Origin: Oxytricha trifallax
Lineage: Eukaryota; Ciliophora; Spirotrichea; Sporadotrichida; Oxytrichidae
Direction of reading: 5' to 3'
Assembly: GCA_000711775.1 (NCBI GenBank)
Contig: ARYC01000392.1
Span: forward strand, 62,001-126,000
Length of the DNA stretch: 64,000 nucleotides
This document shows positions 47,901 through 57,696 of this stretch, one piece after another. Position 1 is the stretch's first letter, and each line of letters starts with the position of its first letter. The translations under genes and the position numbers were made by a program. The notes below the pieces were generated by a model, which saw nothing but the letters and a program-made list of their open reading frames with translations, was not told the origin of the DNA and searched no databases.

Positions 47901-48556
47901 AAAATCCTAGTTCAAATCAGAGATTTGAGACTGGTATTGCTCCAAATCTAGGAATGAACGTCATAGATTAGTATTAACAAAATATGGCAGCTGGAGCAAT
48001 CAGAAAATCTGGGGCAGTTTCTTTGAGTGAAATAAGTGGCGTTCGCAAAAATGACCATGATTTGAGCAAAATTTTCGGCATTATTGATCAAGCAAAGAAA
48101 TTGAAAAATTAAGCTGCATCTAATTAAGATTAAGAAATGATTAATGACTGTGGAGATGATAAAGAGAATGATTAATTCATGCTTAATAAAGATGAGTTAG
48201 TAGATGCAATCCAGCAAGAGCAAATTATCGTCTTTAAAAAAGAGGAAGAGAAGAGACAAGTTTAGCTAACAAGTGGAAAAGAAATGTATTTCGCTCTTCT
48301 TGCTTAAGATTTGATGTCACTGGCTGAAAAGTACAAGAGAGATATCGATGAAGTGCATAAAATATTCTTTGAAGTCAGTTGCCAAAGAGATCAGCTTGTC
48401 AAAATTCTTGAAGGTCACAAAGTCAATAGCAAATGGGGCATACTTGAAGATCTAGGTCTTAAAGATGAACCAAATTAGAGCTCTTACTAGCATGTCATGA
48501 AAGAAAAGGGTCAAAATGAGATTGATAAGCGCAAATAATTTTTGCAGATGCAATGA
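41928..48556 (+). CDS. Rap1-like telomere protein (BRCT, Myb, RCT), two MDSs 5.3 kb apart
   Basis: First piece 41928-42262: a BRCT domain with RVSMLFYIPECNERDML, EKHGGRLTKFHECYTY, and NVYRATWLTDSIKAG including the conserved Trp. Second piece from about 47548: a Myb-like helix set (FTIVEAIKIEEIKVTNN, SSANFWIDQC, VVPGRTSDSCRQFQK), an acidic linker, and a C-terminal helical block (LMSLAEKYKRDIDEVHKIFF, CQRDQLVKILEGHK, WGILEDLGL) like the Rap1 C-terminal domain. TGA at 48554-48556. The order BRCT-Myb-RCT is that of Rap1, which sits at telomeres through TRF/Taz-type partners. Joining the pieces at AAA (42260-42262 and 47545-47547) gives RLKTPKGAVSFTIVEAIK in frame. The join is inferred from domain order and frame; the 3 bp pointer alone is weak. 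Confidence 0.6.
42397..43561. mobile_element. GGAAGTTTCCTG-family inverted-repeat element
   Basis: Left end GGGGGTGGAAGTTTCCTGTCAAG (42397-42419) with a second unit GGAAGTTTCCTGACAAG at 42448-42464. Right end has two inverse units (TTGACAGGAAATTCCCTC and CTTGCCAGAAATCTTCATCC), ending 43561. It carries the 42785-43371 insert. Confidence 0.65.
42777..43379 (+). mobile_element. GC-rich retroposon-like insert, second family
   Basis: Direct repeats TTAATCTT at 42777-42784 and 43372-43379 flank 587 bp of markedly GC-richer DNA ending in AATAATAAAA. It opens GTCGTGACGTAAACG and has no convincing ORF. Different head from the copies at 41258 and 48798. The tail and duplications suggest the same retroposition machinery. 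Confidence 0.5.
43640..44870 (-). pseudogene. degenerate protein kinase
   Basis: On the minus strand a kinase catalytic core is readable across three frames. There is CYVH-TGA-DFKPQNVMLN (near 43970), where HRD is expected, VVVIDFNQALQQ in place of the metal-binding DFG-like strand, ILGTPGYLP (activation-loop end) and DVWAVAPIIL (the DxW motif). Upstream (44270-44870) lie charged helical frames (KVKKYMQKYNLSDFLFKAKR). Frame changes with no repeat-bounded insert mean the gene is dead. It lies in the proposed Rap1 IES. Confidence 0.6.
44880..45263. other. AT-rich spacer
   Basis: About 380 bp, no supported feature. Confidence 0.35.
45264..45660 (+). CDS. possible membrane-protein remnant, unknown
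   Basis: ATG 45264 begins a frame with one hydrophobic helix (FVTAYLNFFLASFPWLLLSY), then a charged tail to TGA near 45645. No start context, partner exon or family is recognised. It lies in the proposed germline-only segment and may be a remnant. Confidence 0.3.
45725..45785 (-). repeat. fragment of the retroposon 3' end
   Basis: Reverse complement carries CCCCAGTATTAATTTCCGTTCAGC, the shared 3' family motif, with a TTATTATT-type tail on the left. Flanking duplications not found; old or rearranged copy. Confidence 0.5.
45890..46395 (+). pseudogene. coding-like remnant, unknown
   Basis: Protein-like pieces in two to three frames: KDEDFGAYILTKKQLSNKL, ALRKNHLKEIIEKAKEKHY, IAELKKHPYLSIKL and IPNEKYAKVHRQRKSQTFHE. 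A GTAAGT donor follows the second piece. Frameshifts suggest decay or unresolved IESs. Not recognised. Confidence 0.35.
46440..47423 (-). pseudogene. coding-like minus-strand gene, frame-broken, unknown
   Basis: A frame from an ATG near 47421 encodes about 130 residues (ARKYKFNIGYIDQLC; QRAVMFLFKFPDMHFSPQAI), then a TGA. Further pieces in shifted frames follow: FIDAEEAVFTFNTFINKLL and SLLSYVIHPRYIQRELYIDF, NLFVEIFSVHN. No repeat-bounded insert was found at the shifts. Family not recognised. Confidence 0.4.
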
Positions 48557-48658
48557 ATGCTTACATGTAAATTTGTTAATGTAACCAGTCTTCATAATAA
48601 ACTAAATTTGCAAAATTTTATTAATTTTTGAATAGTTCTTTAAATTGAAGATATTTTG

Positions 48659-51045
48659 ATGGTAATTCAATTTTAAACTTATTCATCTAAAGAAAAAATC
48701 ATCAGATTTTTATTAAAAGTTAAAGAAAGACGAAAGAATCAGGTTTCTAGAATCTACGATTTAATGGCTAAGAGGGGAAGCTTTATCTCTTGCAAAAGGT
48801 TTCGACCTACTGGTAAGTCGGTAACCAGCCCGACCAATTCCGGTACCCCGGAGGGTTCGAAACCGTAGTAGCACCTGGTTTTTCAGGATAAGTCTCGGAT
48901 CTGAGGAGTTACTCAGAATACGTCAGGCAAGGTATAGGGGGACCACGCCAAAAATAAAAATCGACCGAAATGGACTTAAGTCGTGTTAAAACTAAAGTCC
49001 CCATCACATGCCTATCACAGGGAGTAACTGTCCTCTCAGGGGCTGTGATGCTACGACTAGGATTGTCCGCCCAGAGTCCGTAATGAGTCTACTGTGCTTG
49101 GAAAAGGGACCCTGTATCCCAGAAGAAAAACTAAGCACGGGTAAAAATACTGTGGATTTTCCCTGTGAGCTAACTAGCCGGGGTTTTTAGAAACAGATAA
49201 CTAAGAGAGGAAGAGCAAAAATCAGCCAAAACAGGAACATGAACATCCCCGGAAGGGGCAATTGGAAGTTTCACTGAGTGAGATAACCTGGGGTTTGGGC
49301 CAATGCAGAAATGTCCTTACTACAAAGGACATAGGAACTCAGAAGTCAGGTGTTAGTCCGAGAGTACTTTGAAAGGTTTGATGTTAAATCCATATAAACG
49401 GTTGATAACCTCCCGTAAATTAATTCAGTGGCTAAAAATCATCATCATCATCTCTTGCAAAAAGTATTTAAGTTTTGAAAGGAACTAACGATAAATTAAA
49501 GGAGTAATTAGATCAGGAAAGATCAGAGAGGAATTTCTTAATGTAATATACAAAATCGACAAAGAAGTATATAATGTAAATTTATTTCTAGCTTATATCA
49601 TGACATTATTTATAATACCATCCTAAAGAGTACGATAGACAAACTTTCATAAGAAGAAATTTAATAGCAATATAAACTTAATCACCAAGCTATGATCTAA
49701 TCTAGCATGTCTAACTAAGCTTAGAATTAGTAAAATCTTGACAAAGAAAGAAATATAATTTCTTCTCACATTTTCTCAATAAAATCACCAACTAAGTCAA
49801 TCGATTTCAATGATTAGTCAACTCTTTTCAGTAATTAGGCTTAATTAAGAGCTTCAACTGCTAATGAATCTTTGAGAAGGTCAATGCGAGGAACAAATGT
49901 AAATACTTCCCTCGATCCACCTCCCTCAATTACTATAACGGCTTCCAAAAATACAAACTATCTGATTAAAGATTCTTTTCATAATAGAAATAGAAAGAAC
50001 ATAGTATCTATGAGTGTAAGTTCGGCTCCTCATCACACTATAGAAACAAACAGTATAAAGGAAATCGATTTATAATAGTAAAATTTCACAAAAAATAATG
50101 ACTATCTATCAAATCAAGGAGTTGATAGTCACAAACTAAAAGCTAATTAGACTTTATCATTAATAAGTGAAGATAGGACTCAAAATAAATTTGGATTCAC
50201 AAATTTTTCTGGGTCGACAAGAACTAAATCAATAAAAAATGAGGACATGGTTTAATAGTTGCATGAACAGCTAAATTAAAAGAACTAATAAAATTAAGAA
50301 TTAAGAAATAAAATATTAAAACTGAAAAAGCAATTAGACACAAGCTAAAATAATTCTACAGCTTTTTAATCATAAAATAAGGAAGATATTAATTGAAATT
50401 ATCTTGCTTTAAATTCAACTGTGGATTTAAAAGAACTTTTCTTAGAATGTATTAGATCAGTTATGACTATAAATAATTTAAATAAAAATGTAAAGTAAAA
50501 CCTGAATGATTAGAAATTTTTGAAGAATGCCGCTCTAAATTCATAATTTAATCACTTGACCTAAAATTAGAAAGCTGAAGTGCTTCTTACATTTTTGAAT
50601 CACAAATAAGTCCTAAAAGGACTATATAACTTAGTGTTTGGAGCTGTTGAAAACAAGTAGTATGGACCTATTATGAAAGTTACTGATTTTGAAAAAGAAT
50701 TAATATCCCAAACTTAAAATCACACTCCAAGAGTGAAATAGTAAAGCGACAATCATTCAAGAACTTCATCAAAAATGAATAAAAATTAATCATTTTTAGA
50801 CAAATTAATTGATATAAATAAAGATCAGAGCTACAATATACAAAAGAGAGAGGTGTCTATTGAGAAAATTGAAAGAGGAAATGTAAAGAACTTAATTTTT
50901 TCAAAAATATAGCCATAAAATGAAAATCAAACAATGTAAAATAACAGAAGACCGTAAACCTAATCAAATCAAAGTAGAAAATCTATGAAAAGAAATTTTA
51001 AATCCATTTCTTATAAAGTCAAAGATGGAAAGCTTGTGATTTAAT
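48659..51045 (+). CDS. Ser/Asn/Gln-rich protein with coiled coil, unknown
   Basis: ATG 48659, TGA 51043-51045. The frame is broken by a 665 bp retroposon insertion (48798-49462); removing it with one 13 bp repeat gives RGSFISCKKYLSFERNQ. A 26 bp IES follows (49573-49598, pointer TATAT), and its removal gives DKEVYHDIIYNTILK. The long C-terminal part has a coiled coil near 50250-50340. An in-frame TGA at 50394-50396 is followed by 215 more protein-like codons (TVDLKELFLECIRSVM) before the final TGA. No domain recognised. Confidence 0.6.
48785..49462 (+). mobile_element. retroposon copy with 13 bp target duplication and (ATC)n tail
   Basis: Perfect direct repeats ATCTCTTGCAAAA at 48785-48797 and 49450-49462. 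The 652 bp element begins GGTTTCGACCTACTGG, shares its first 180 bp with 41258-41440, contains GGTTCGAAACC (like a tRNA-gene B box) near 48855, and ends in ATCATCATC. Its 3' part differs from the other copies. GC-richer than the host; no clear ORF. Confidence 0.8.
49573..49598. other. 26 bp IES, pointer TATAT
   Basis: TATAT at 49568-49572 and 49594-49598. Excision restores the frame. The shortest IES found here. Confidence 0.65.
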
Positions 51046-51064
51046 GATTGTTTATTTTATGAAA

Positions 51065-52060
51065 CTAATTAATTTTGATTGGCAATATAATTGTATCAAC
51101 AGGTACAGCGTAGGCGCAATCGCTCTCAAGGTTGAGGTTGTTGATGCCTCTGATGACTCTAGCGAATCCAGATTCACCCCATGAAGTGCCCCATGAGTTT
51201 CTGACAACCCAGTACTTGGTGCCGTTCTCAACACCATAACCAACAATTGAGATATCATGTGTGATTTCCATCTTGCCGGTCTTATCTTCAAATATACCAC
51301 CTTTGTATGTTCTGAATTCATCAGTGACTGCGATACCGCAAGCAATTGGACCTCTTTGATAGATTAACAATTAAATGTAAGTTAATAATATTTTAGATTT
51401 CGTCAACCATACCTTTTTCACCAGCTGGTGTGATCTCAGCGAATTCGCCGACTCTGTAGGTATAGTATTAGTCTGGAACGAAACAAGGCTCGTGTGGGTG
51501 GCAGTCCTTGCACATAGCAAGAGCTGAGCAGCCAAGGCCATTATCGTGACCTCTAGCTCTGTAGTTGGAACAAGTTTCATCAGTGACATCATTGTTGTGC
51601 ATCCACTCGAAGGCAGAGAGTGCATACCCACCGTGGCAACCATCATCCTTGTCTGAACAGGACAACAAAACCTATGGGGAGATGATTGTAAATAGCATAT
51701 AAAGTGATATAAATTTGAAGATGTTGACATCTGGCCATTGAGCATTTCTGGCAATCTTTATTCTATCTGACAAAGAAGAAGTAGCAGCTTGGGCCCAGCA
51801 GGATCCGCAGTATTGGGGAATGTGTTGGTTCTTCATGTTTGTCAAGAAGTTATAATTATATATTAATAGATATTTCACTTTTGAAAATTAAAAATACATT
51901 TATAGTTCCGTTAACGTTGTTCCAAATCCATTGATCAGGTGGATTAACATCAGCAAGCTTGGTCTTTTAAACAGTCGTTAAGACCTTACCATGCTTGACT
52001 CTGCAAGTAGAGTGTTCTTCAGCAAAATAGCTAAAAATTTGCCAGATAAAGAATGATAAT
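51065..52060 (-). CDS. cathepsin Z-like cysteine protease, second copy
   Basis: The propeptide/N-terminal region starts near 52060 ([18 protein letters not shown]). A 66-nt intron follows (GTATTT...ATGAAG), then [20 protein letters not shown] with the HIP insertion and catalytic Cys. An intron of about 59 nt (GTCAAC...CCATAG) precedes [21 protein letters not shown] 34 bp IES (51366-51399, pointer AATCTA) joins GMVDEI to YQRGPIACG. The His ([19 protein letters not shown]) and Asn ([18 protein letters not shown]) follow. The signal peptide is probably the hydrophobic [17 protein letters not shown], but it continues in frame from the upstream gene and no start was found. The frame also stays open past LPIKIN at 51065. 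Confidence 0.85.
51366..51399. other. 34 bp IES, pointer AATCTA
   Basis: On the minus strand AATCTA occurs at 51399-51394 and 51365-51360. Excision gives [12 protein letters not shown] in frame. Confidence 0.75.
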
Positions 52061-52089
52061 AATTCAACATATGATTTATCAACATTTTT

Positions 52090-55000
52090 ACTTAAGTCCT
52101 CAAGTTCTCTCTGGAAATTGCTAAACTTGTGTTAAAGTACTGTATTTTTCTTCAATAACTTATCTGCATTGATGGGCACACTTGTAAAATCCAACTCATT
52201 TAAGATTTAAGTATCTTGCATACCATCTCTTGAGCTATCTTGCTATAGTCTATTGTACTGTTAATCTGATGCATAGCTTTCATCAGTAGGCTCATCAACA
52301 ACTTTTTTTCTATTTTTCTTGTGAGAATTCTAAACTTTCTTATCGGTCTTGTCTTAAGTTTTAGGAGTTATACCAACTGATTAGTATTACTTATCATTAA
52401 TTCTCTTCTTTTCAATAGTCTTTTAATTGCTTCCTCCATAGACAAGTTAGTCAAAACCATATATAGAATCATCTTCCAACTTATCATTGAGTATTTAATC
52501 ATCTGCTGTAATTCCTAGAATCTCTGTAGCGTCTCTATCGAGCTTTACCTTTTTGATAATTTTATTTAACGCATCTTGCCTCTGCTTTTTATCATGGTCA
52601 AAACCGTTCTCATTATTTTCACCATAAGTGACTTAAGACTAATCTCTTGGTGTTGTATCTAAAATAGTGGTATTGTTCTAAGCACCGTTTTGAGTTTTCA
52701 TTGTTGTTGAGTTATTTTACTACTGCTGATATTTATCAATGATATATTAGTGTTCTGTTCTGTAGATAATAATTGTATGCGAAATCAGCATTATAATCGA
52801 AGTAAAGATGCATTCGATATCAACCCAAAATACTTATCTACCCTCCCAAGTGAAGAATAAGTTATAGATGTTAGCTGCTATTATAGGAATATAGACGAAG
52901 GTAATTTACAAAAGTGAATATCTATTGAGCTTTTAATAGAACTTTTCTTTCAATTGTAAATTGCAAGATAACGATTTTATATCGAATAGTTTAGTGTAAA
53001 TCAATCTGAAAAGCTGAAATGTTAAAAGGAACGAAAAGAAAACTATTGCTTTTGAAGTTTTTGGATATGCTTTTGTGTGTAGCTAGTAATTCTCATCTAA
53101 TTTCAATATCTTCTTTTTGTAATATAAATACCAAAATACATTAAGAGCCATGTTTAGAATCAGAGCTATAAGTACTATGCCACTTGAACTTAGATGTTTA
53201 TCCTTCAATAGAAATATCACTAAATATATCCATAGGAATATCATTACAACGCTTTAAAGTGCTAAAACTGATGTGAAAAATCTTGTTCTTTAATAAACTC
53301 TATTGCTAATGAAAATCATAATTAAAACCGATCCTGTTAATATAAAACTCAAAAATGGGAAAATATTTTCATCCATCATTTCACAGACATTCTAATCATT
53401 AGGTAAATAAGGACTAGGACATTTTTCTAGGCATTCGTTTTTGTAAAAGTAGTATGTTACAGGAAAGAGCTAGCAAGAAGTACAATTTTCTCTAGATCCT
53501 GAACAAGTGTAGCAAGGCTACTTACAAGATTCACATTCTAAGGTTTAAGATGATTTCAGGGGAACTGAAATATTTGGGCAGAGATTGAAACACTTTTAAT
53601 TATAGAGGAAAAAGTTGTTTTCACAACTAAGGCAACGATCAGGGTTTGTGCACTCTTTACAAGGTGATACACAATCTTCACAAGTTTTAGTTGAGGCTTC
53701 TTGATACATTCCATTAGGGCAATTTTGATAGCATTTACCTTAAGTTGTATCTATAAATGGAAGACTTGATTATTGTGAACAACTTTTGCAATAAGTTGAG
53801 TTTGACATGCAATCAGAACATGGAAATTGACATTTCTAGCATTTTAATTATTTATCGTCATAGTATCCTGAAGGACAAGTCTTGCCACAAGTTGTTTGAA
53901 AGAGGTAGAAGGGATTTAGTTGATCATCAATTACACAAGAACTGCAAGTTGTTGCTTCTTTATTGCAGGTTGAACATGGGTAGGTACATCCAATTGAAAA
54001 GTCCAAGTTTTAAGTTGAATCTATCACAAAATCATTAGAAGTCATAGTTCGTACTTGTATTTAATTTTATGTGCTACTTGATGAAATTGATGGATTTCTT
54101 ATGTTCAAAATTCTGAAAGCAATTGCTTAACCTCCAGATAATTGAGTATTATTCAAAATTAAGCATTAATATAAAGAAGAGAATTTATTTCAAACAGACT
54201 AGATTAAATCCATTTGTTACCTAGATCACATATTTGTTTCTTGGGCTAACCCTGCATTTCAGTGAATTAGCTATTTAAGCAGTTGGTAAGTTTCTTATGG
54301 ATTAACAAGTAATTGATGAACTAAAAGCTGAATATAAAGCATTTGGAAATTCAACCTCTATATAAGAATTTGATGGAATAATATTAAACTTAGATTAGTA
54401 TATTAAGAATATAATAATTTATTAAATACCAAAACTAGCTGTAAACTTTAGTAGTTGTGAAGTAAAAGGCATAATTAGTGGATACGCTTAATTATCTGTT
54501 ATCAACCAGAACTTAAACATCAGATAATTCTCCATTAAATGAATTTAAGAATCCTAAACCTTGAATACCTTAATTAACATAGTAATCATAAACCCTTGAA
54601 GTAGTAATATAGACTTAAAAAGATTCTGTAGGTTCATTTGAAAGTGGATTTTGCATATTTCTTACACTAAATGTAAATAGCGATCCTGCAGATATTTACT
54701 TATTAGAATTTACACTAATATCTGAAGAAGGTTGAATATTTACATATAAAGAACCATCTTTCATTGAGCAAGTTAATATAGTCTGTAAACCCTTAATGCC
54801 TTGACACTAATTTTAAATTGATAGAATTGAAATTGCTCTTGGAGGAGTAATTTTAATGTATTCGTTTGTGAACACCGGCAATGAAATTATCAAAGAAAAC
54901 TCATATGTCACATTTTAAGCTCCGTTAGTCTCACTTGATCGCTTAACTAACACTCTTTCAAACGGTCGAGCTTAGGCTACTTAAGACTGTATCAAAGATA

Positions 55001-57496
55001 TTTTCTAATATTCTATATAGCCTTTCGAATCTACGATATAAACTTTGAAAGACCCAGTAGGTTGTGTGCTTCGTGGAGTGGTGATGTTTGAAATGTAAAG
55101 AGTGAACATGTCTAATGTGTATTAAGTTTTGCTTGAATCAGAAGAACTGAAAATGTTCTTAAATTAAATTACATTGCTAGATTTCATGCTGACTGTAAGT
55201 TTTGAATCTTCAAGTCCTTCAGAATAAGAATACTTAATGATATCTGTAGCAGAGAAGGAAAGCTCTTCTGGGAGTTCAATCTCGATATAACTATTGAGTT
55301 AGATTGGGAAATTTATTGTTGGGTAAATTCTCAATGAGTAAGTGCAAACCTAAGATGTGAATAAATTATAGAAAAAATACTGCTGTAATTTTAATTTAAT
55401 GTGTAAGATTGAGATGGTAAATTTGAACAAGCCATCACCTGCACTTATGGTAATAAAAAATATATAGAGTATTTCATTTGGAGTAGGTGTAATGGTAATT
55501 ATAGAATTTTAGTCAACTGTGTTGCTACTAGAATCTATAAGTAATACATATATTAAGAAAAAATTGTAGTAATTATATTGTGCTAATTACAAAAGCATCA
55601 GTTGTCTTCGTAGTAGTTGGATTAATAATGCCAGCTGCAATATCAAATTTAATAATATCTCCAGATTGTAAAGCAGATGGTATGCCGTTTTAAATCAAAA
55701 TTTTTCTTGTTGTTGCATCATAAGAAATGGTAGCACTTCCAAAGAGCTGTTACTTAACTGTAAGTTTTAATGCTGATGTCTAAATTGTAAACTAAGTCGG
55801 CATTTTGATTTTTATTTATGATCCAGCTTCTAATGCATTAGAGATTCCAAAACCAAATGAGTATTAAGTTGCCTATCTTGTTCTGTAGTTGTCTGGAGTG
55901 ATGGTGCAACTATTACTTGATATAAAATTATTTTTAAATTCAGACTACATATTATAGTTAAGGCACCTGGTTATGCTGTTATACTAATTGAGTTGCTTTC
56001 CATCATTAAGAATTCTTAATCAAAAATCTAAATCTTGAAAGCATCTGTATTTGCTGTTGATGAAGGATTTACTAATTAAATTAATGAAATTTGAATTTAA
56101 GTGCCAACATCTACATAATTTGAAGAGAATGGCACAAGATTTTTCAACCTAATTATCTAAGTGGCTTGATCTTCTATTGTCACTTGTAAAACTGGATAGA
56201 GTGGTGAAAATCCTATAGCTGAGTTGAGTACAATTTAAGATGTTGAAGTTGAAGAACTAATTTGGATTTGAGATGGGATCGTGATTAGCATCTGTGTTTA
56301 AAAAATAAGGTAATATATAAGTTCCTATAGGAAATGGAACAGGTGTAGTAATTCTTATGTTGTACTAAGCTTGTCTGTTTATTTGAGATTCCCCAGAGGC
56401 TTCAATCGCAACTTAACTATTTGTTAAGCTTAAAGCTTGAGTTACTTAAAAACTGAACTATGTCTTCTGTAGATCAATTTAGTTTCCTTGCTAGTTATAA
56501 TATATATTACCTAAGTATTTTTTTAAAGGAAAAAAATTATATAGGACTCAACGATTATGCTGGTTATAGGCTTTGTTGAAGAGGGATTTCTAAATCTATT
56601 ATTTTTGATTGTAAATTATAATGTTGTTGTAATGTCTGAAGAAAATCCAGACACTTTCAAAATATCAAAAGTAGAGCTAATTTGTGATATTTAAGTAACT
56701 GCTGTTGAAGTAAAATAGCATATAAGATTGCTCATTTATTTAAATTATTATTTATATTTTTTTTTACCAAGTTAGGATGTCCTGATGCCTCACAGTCTAC
56801 CTTATATCCCAATCCATTCTGTAAATCACTTGAAGAATATTTTATCATGCTTAGGACTTAAGAAAGGGTTTACGTGCCAATATTCCATTTTGGAAACTTC
56901 ATTTGAAAATATCCAGTAGACTTCAATTAATTTTATAATATGGTTGTAACTTATAAATTTCCATAGCTTCCAACTTCTTGAGTAGTCAACGCACTTAAGC
57001 TTAACTGTAAAACACCTGGAGTAGAATCAAATTTGAAAGTATTCCCAACTGAAGTATCCACTTAAACATTTGTGCTTGTTAGAGTTGAAGCTATTACTGT
57101 AAAACTACTCACATATCCAGGGAGTTTCAAGTTGCTTATTTAGAATATTAGGAATTTGTCTGTGTTCGGGAAAACATTTGATACTCTTAAAGTTGTAGCA
57201 GAAGTCCTTAAGCAACTTATAGTTGTAGCTGCAAATCCGTAGATACTTGAACAGCTAAAAGTAGTAGGACTATCATTCAAATTCACGCCCTCTGAGAAAG
57301 TCAAGGTCATGTATCCTCCTACTTAAACATCTTGTGAAAGTTGAAATTAGAAAGAAAACGTAGATAGCTTAGATATCTCTTAGGGATTTATTGATAATGA
57401 CCCAGAAATTAGGGCTTATTAGGTTATGTAGATTTAAGCTAATAGAAATACTAGCCTAAATGTCTTTAACTTTAAAATGTTTGAATTACAAGACAT
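52090..57496 (-). CDS. large receptor-like membrane protein with Cys-rich repeats
   Basis: ATG 57494-57496, then a signal peptide (LKTFRLVFLLAQIYITQQAL). About 3.2 kb encodes Ser/Thr/Val-rich beta-type ectodomain repeats. A furin/EGF-like Cys-rich region follows (about 53960-53400; e.g. CGKTCPSGYYDDKQLKCQKC, CQNCPNGMY-type units). Next come about six hydrophobic helices (FPFLSFILTGSVLIMIFISN, QSVVMIFLWIYLVIFLL, ..) and a charged cytosolic tail. Ciliates have large families of such proteins of unknown ligand. Several AT-rich breaks (about 56480-56530, 56720-56770, 55370-55620) are introns or IESs. The frame runs into the cathepsin gene with no TGA, so the 3' end is uncertain. Confidence 0.6.
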
Positions 57497-57696
57497 CTTT
57501 TGAATTTTACCTTGATTATAATTCTCATAATATCCTTTTAATTTATTTGATAGGTTGATTGTTAGAGTCAAACTAATTAATAAAGAAATTAATAATTTTT
57601 ATAAGTTTCATAATAGCATATTTTCTATGAAATTTGCTATACCTTTTTCATCATTTTCTGCAGGTAGTCCTTCAAACAGATCCTAACTGTCCTCTT

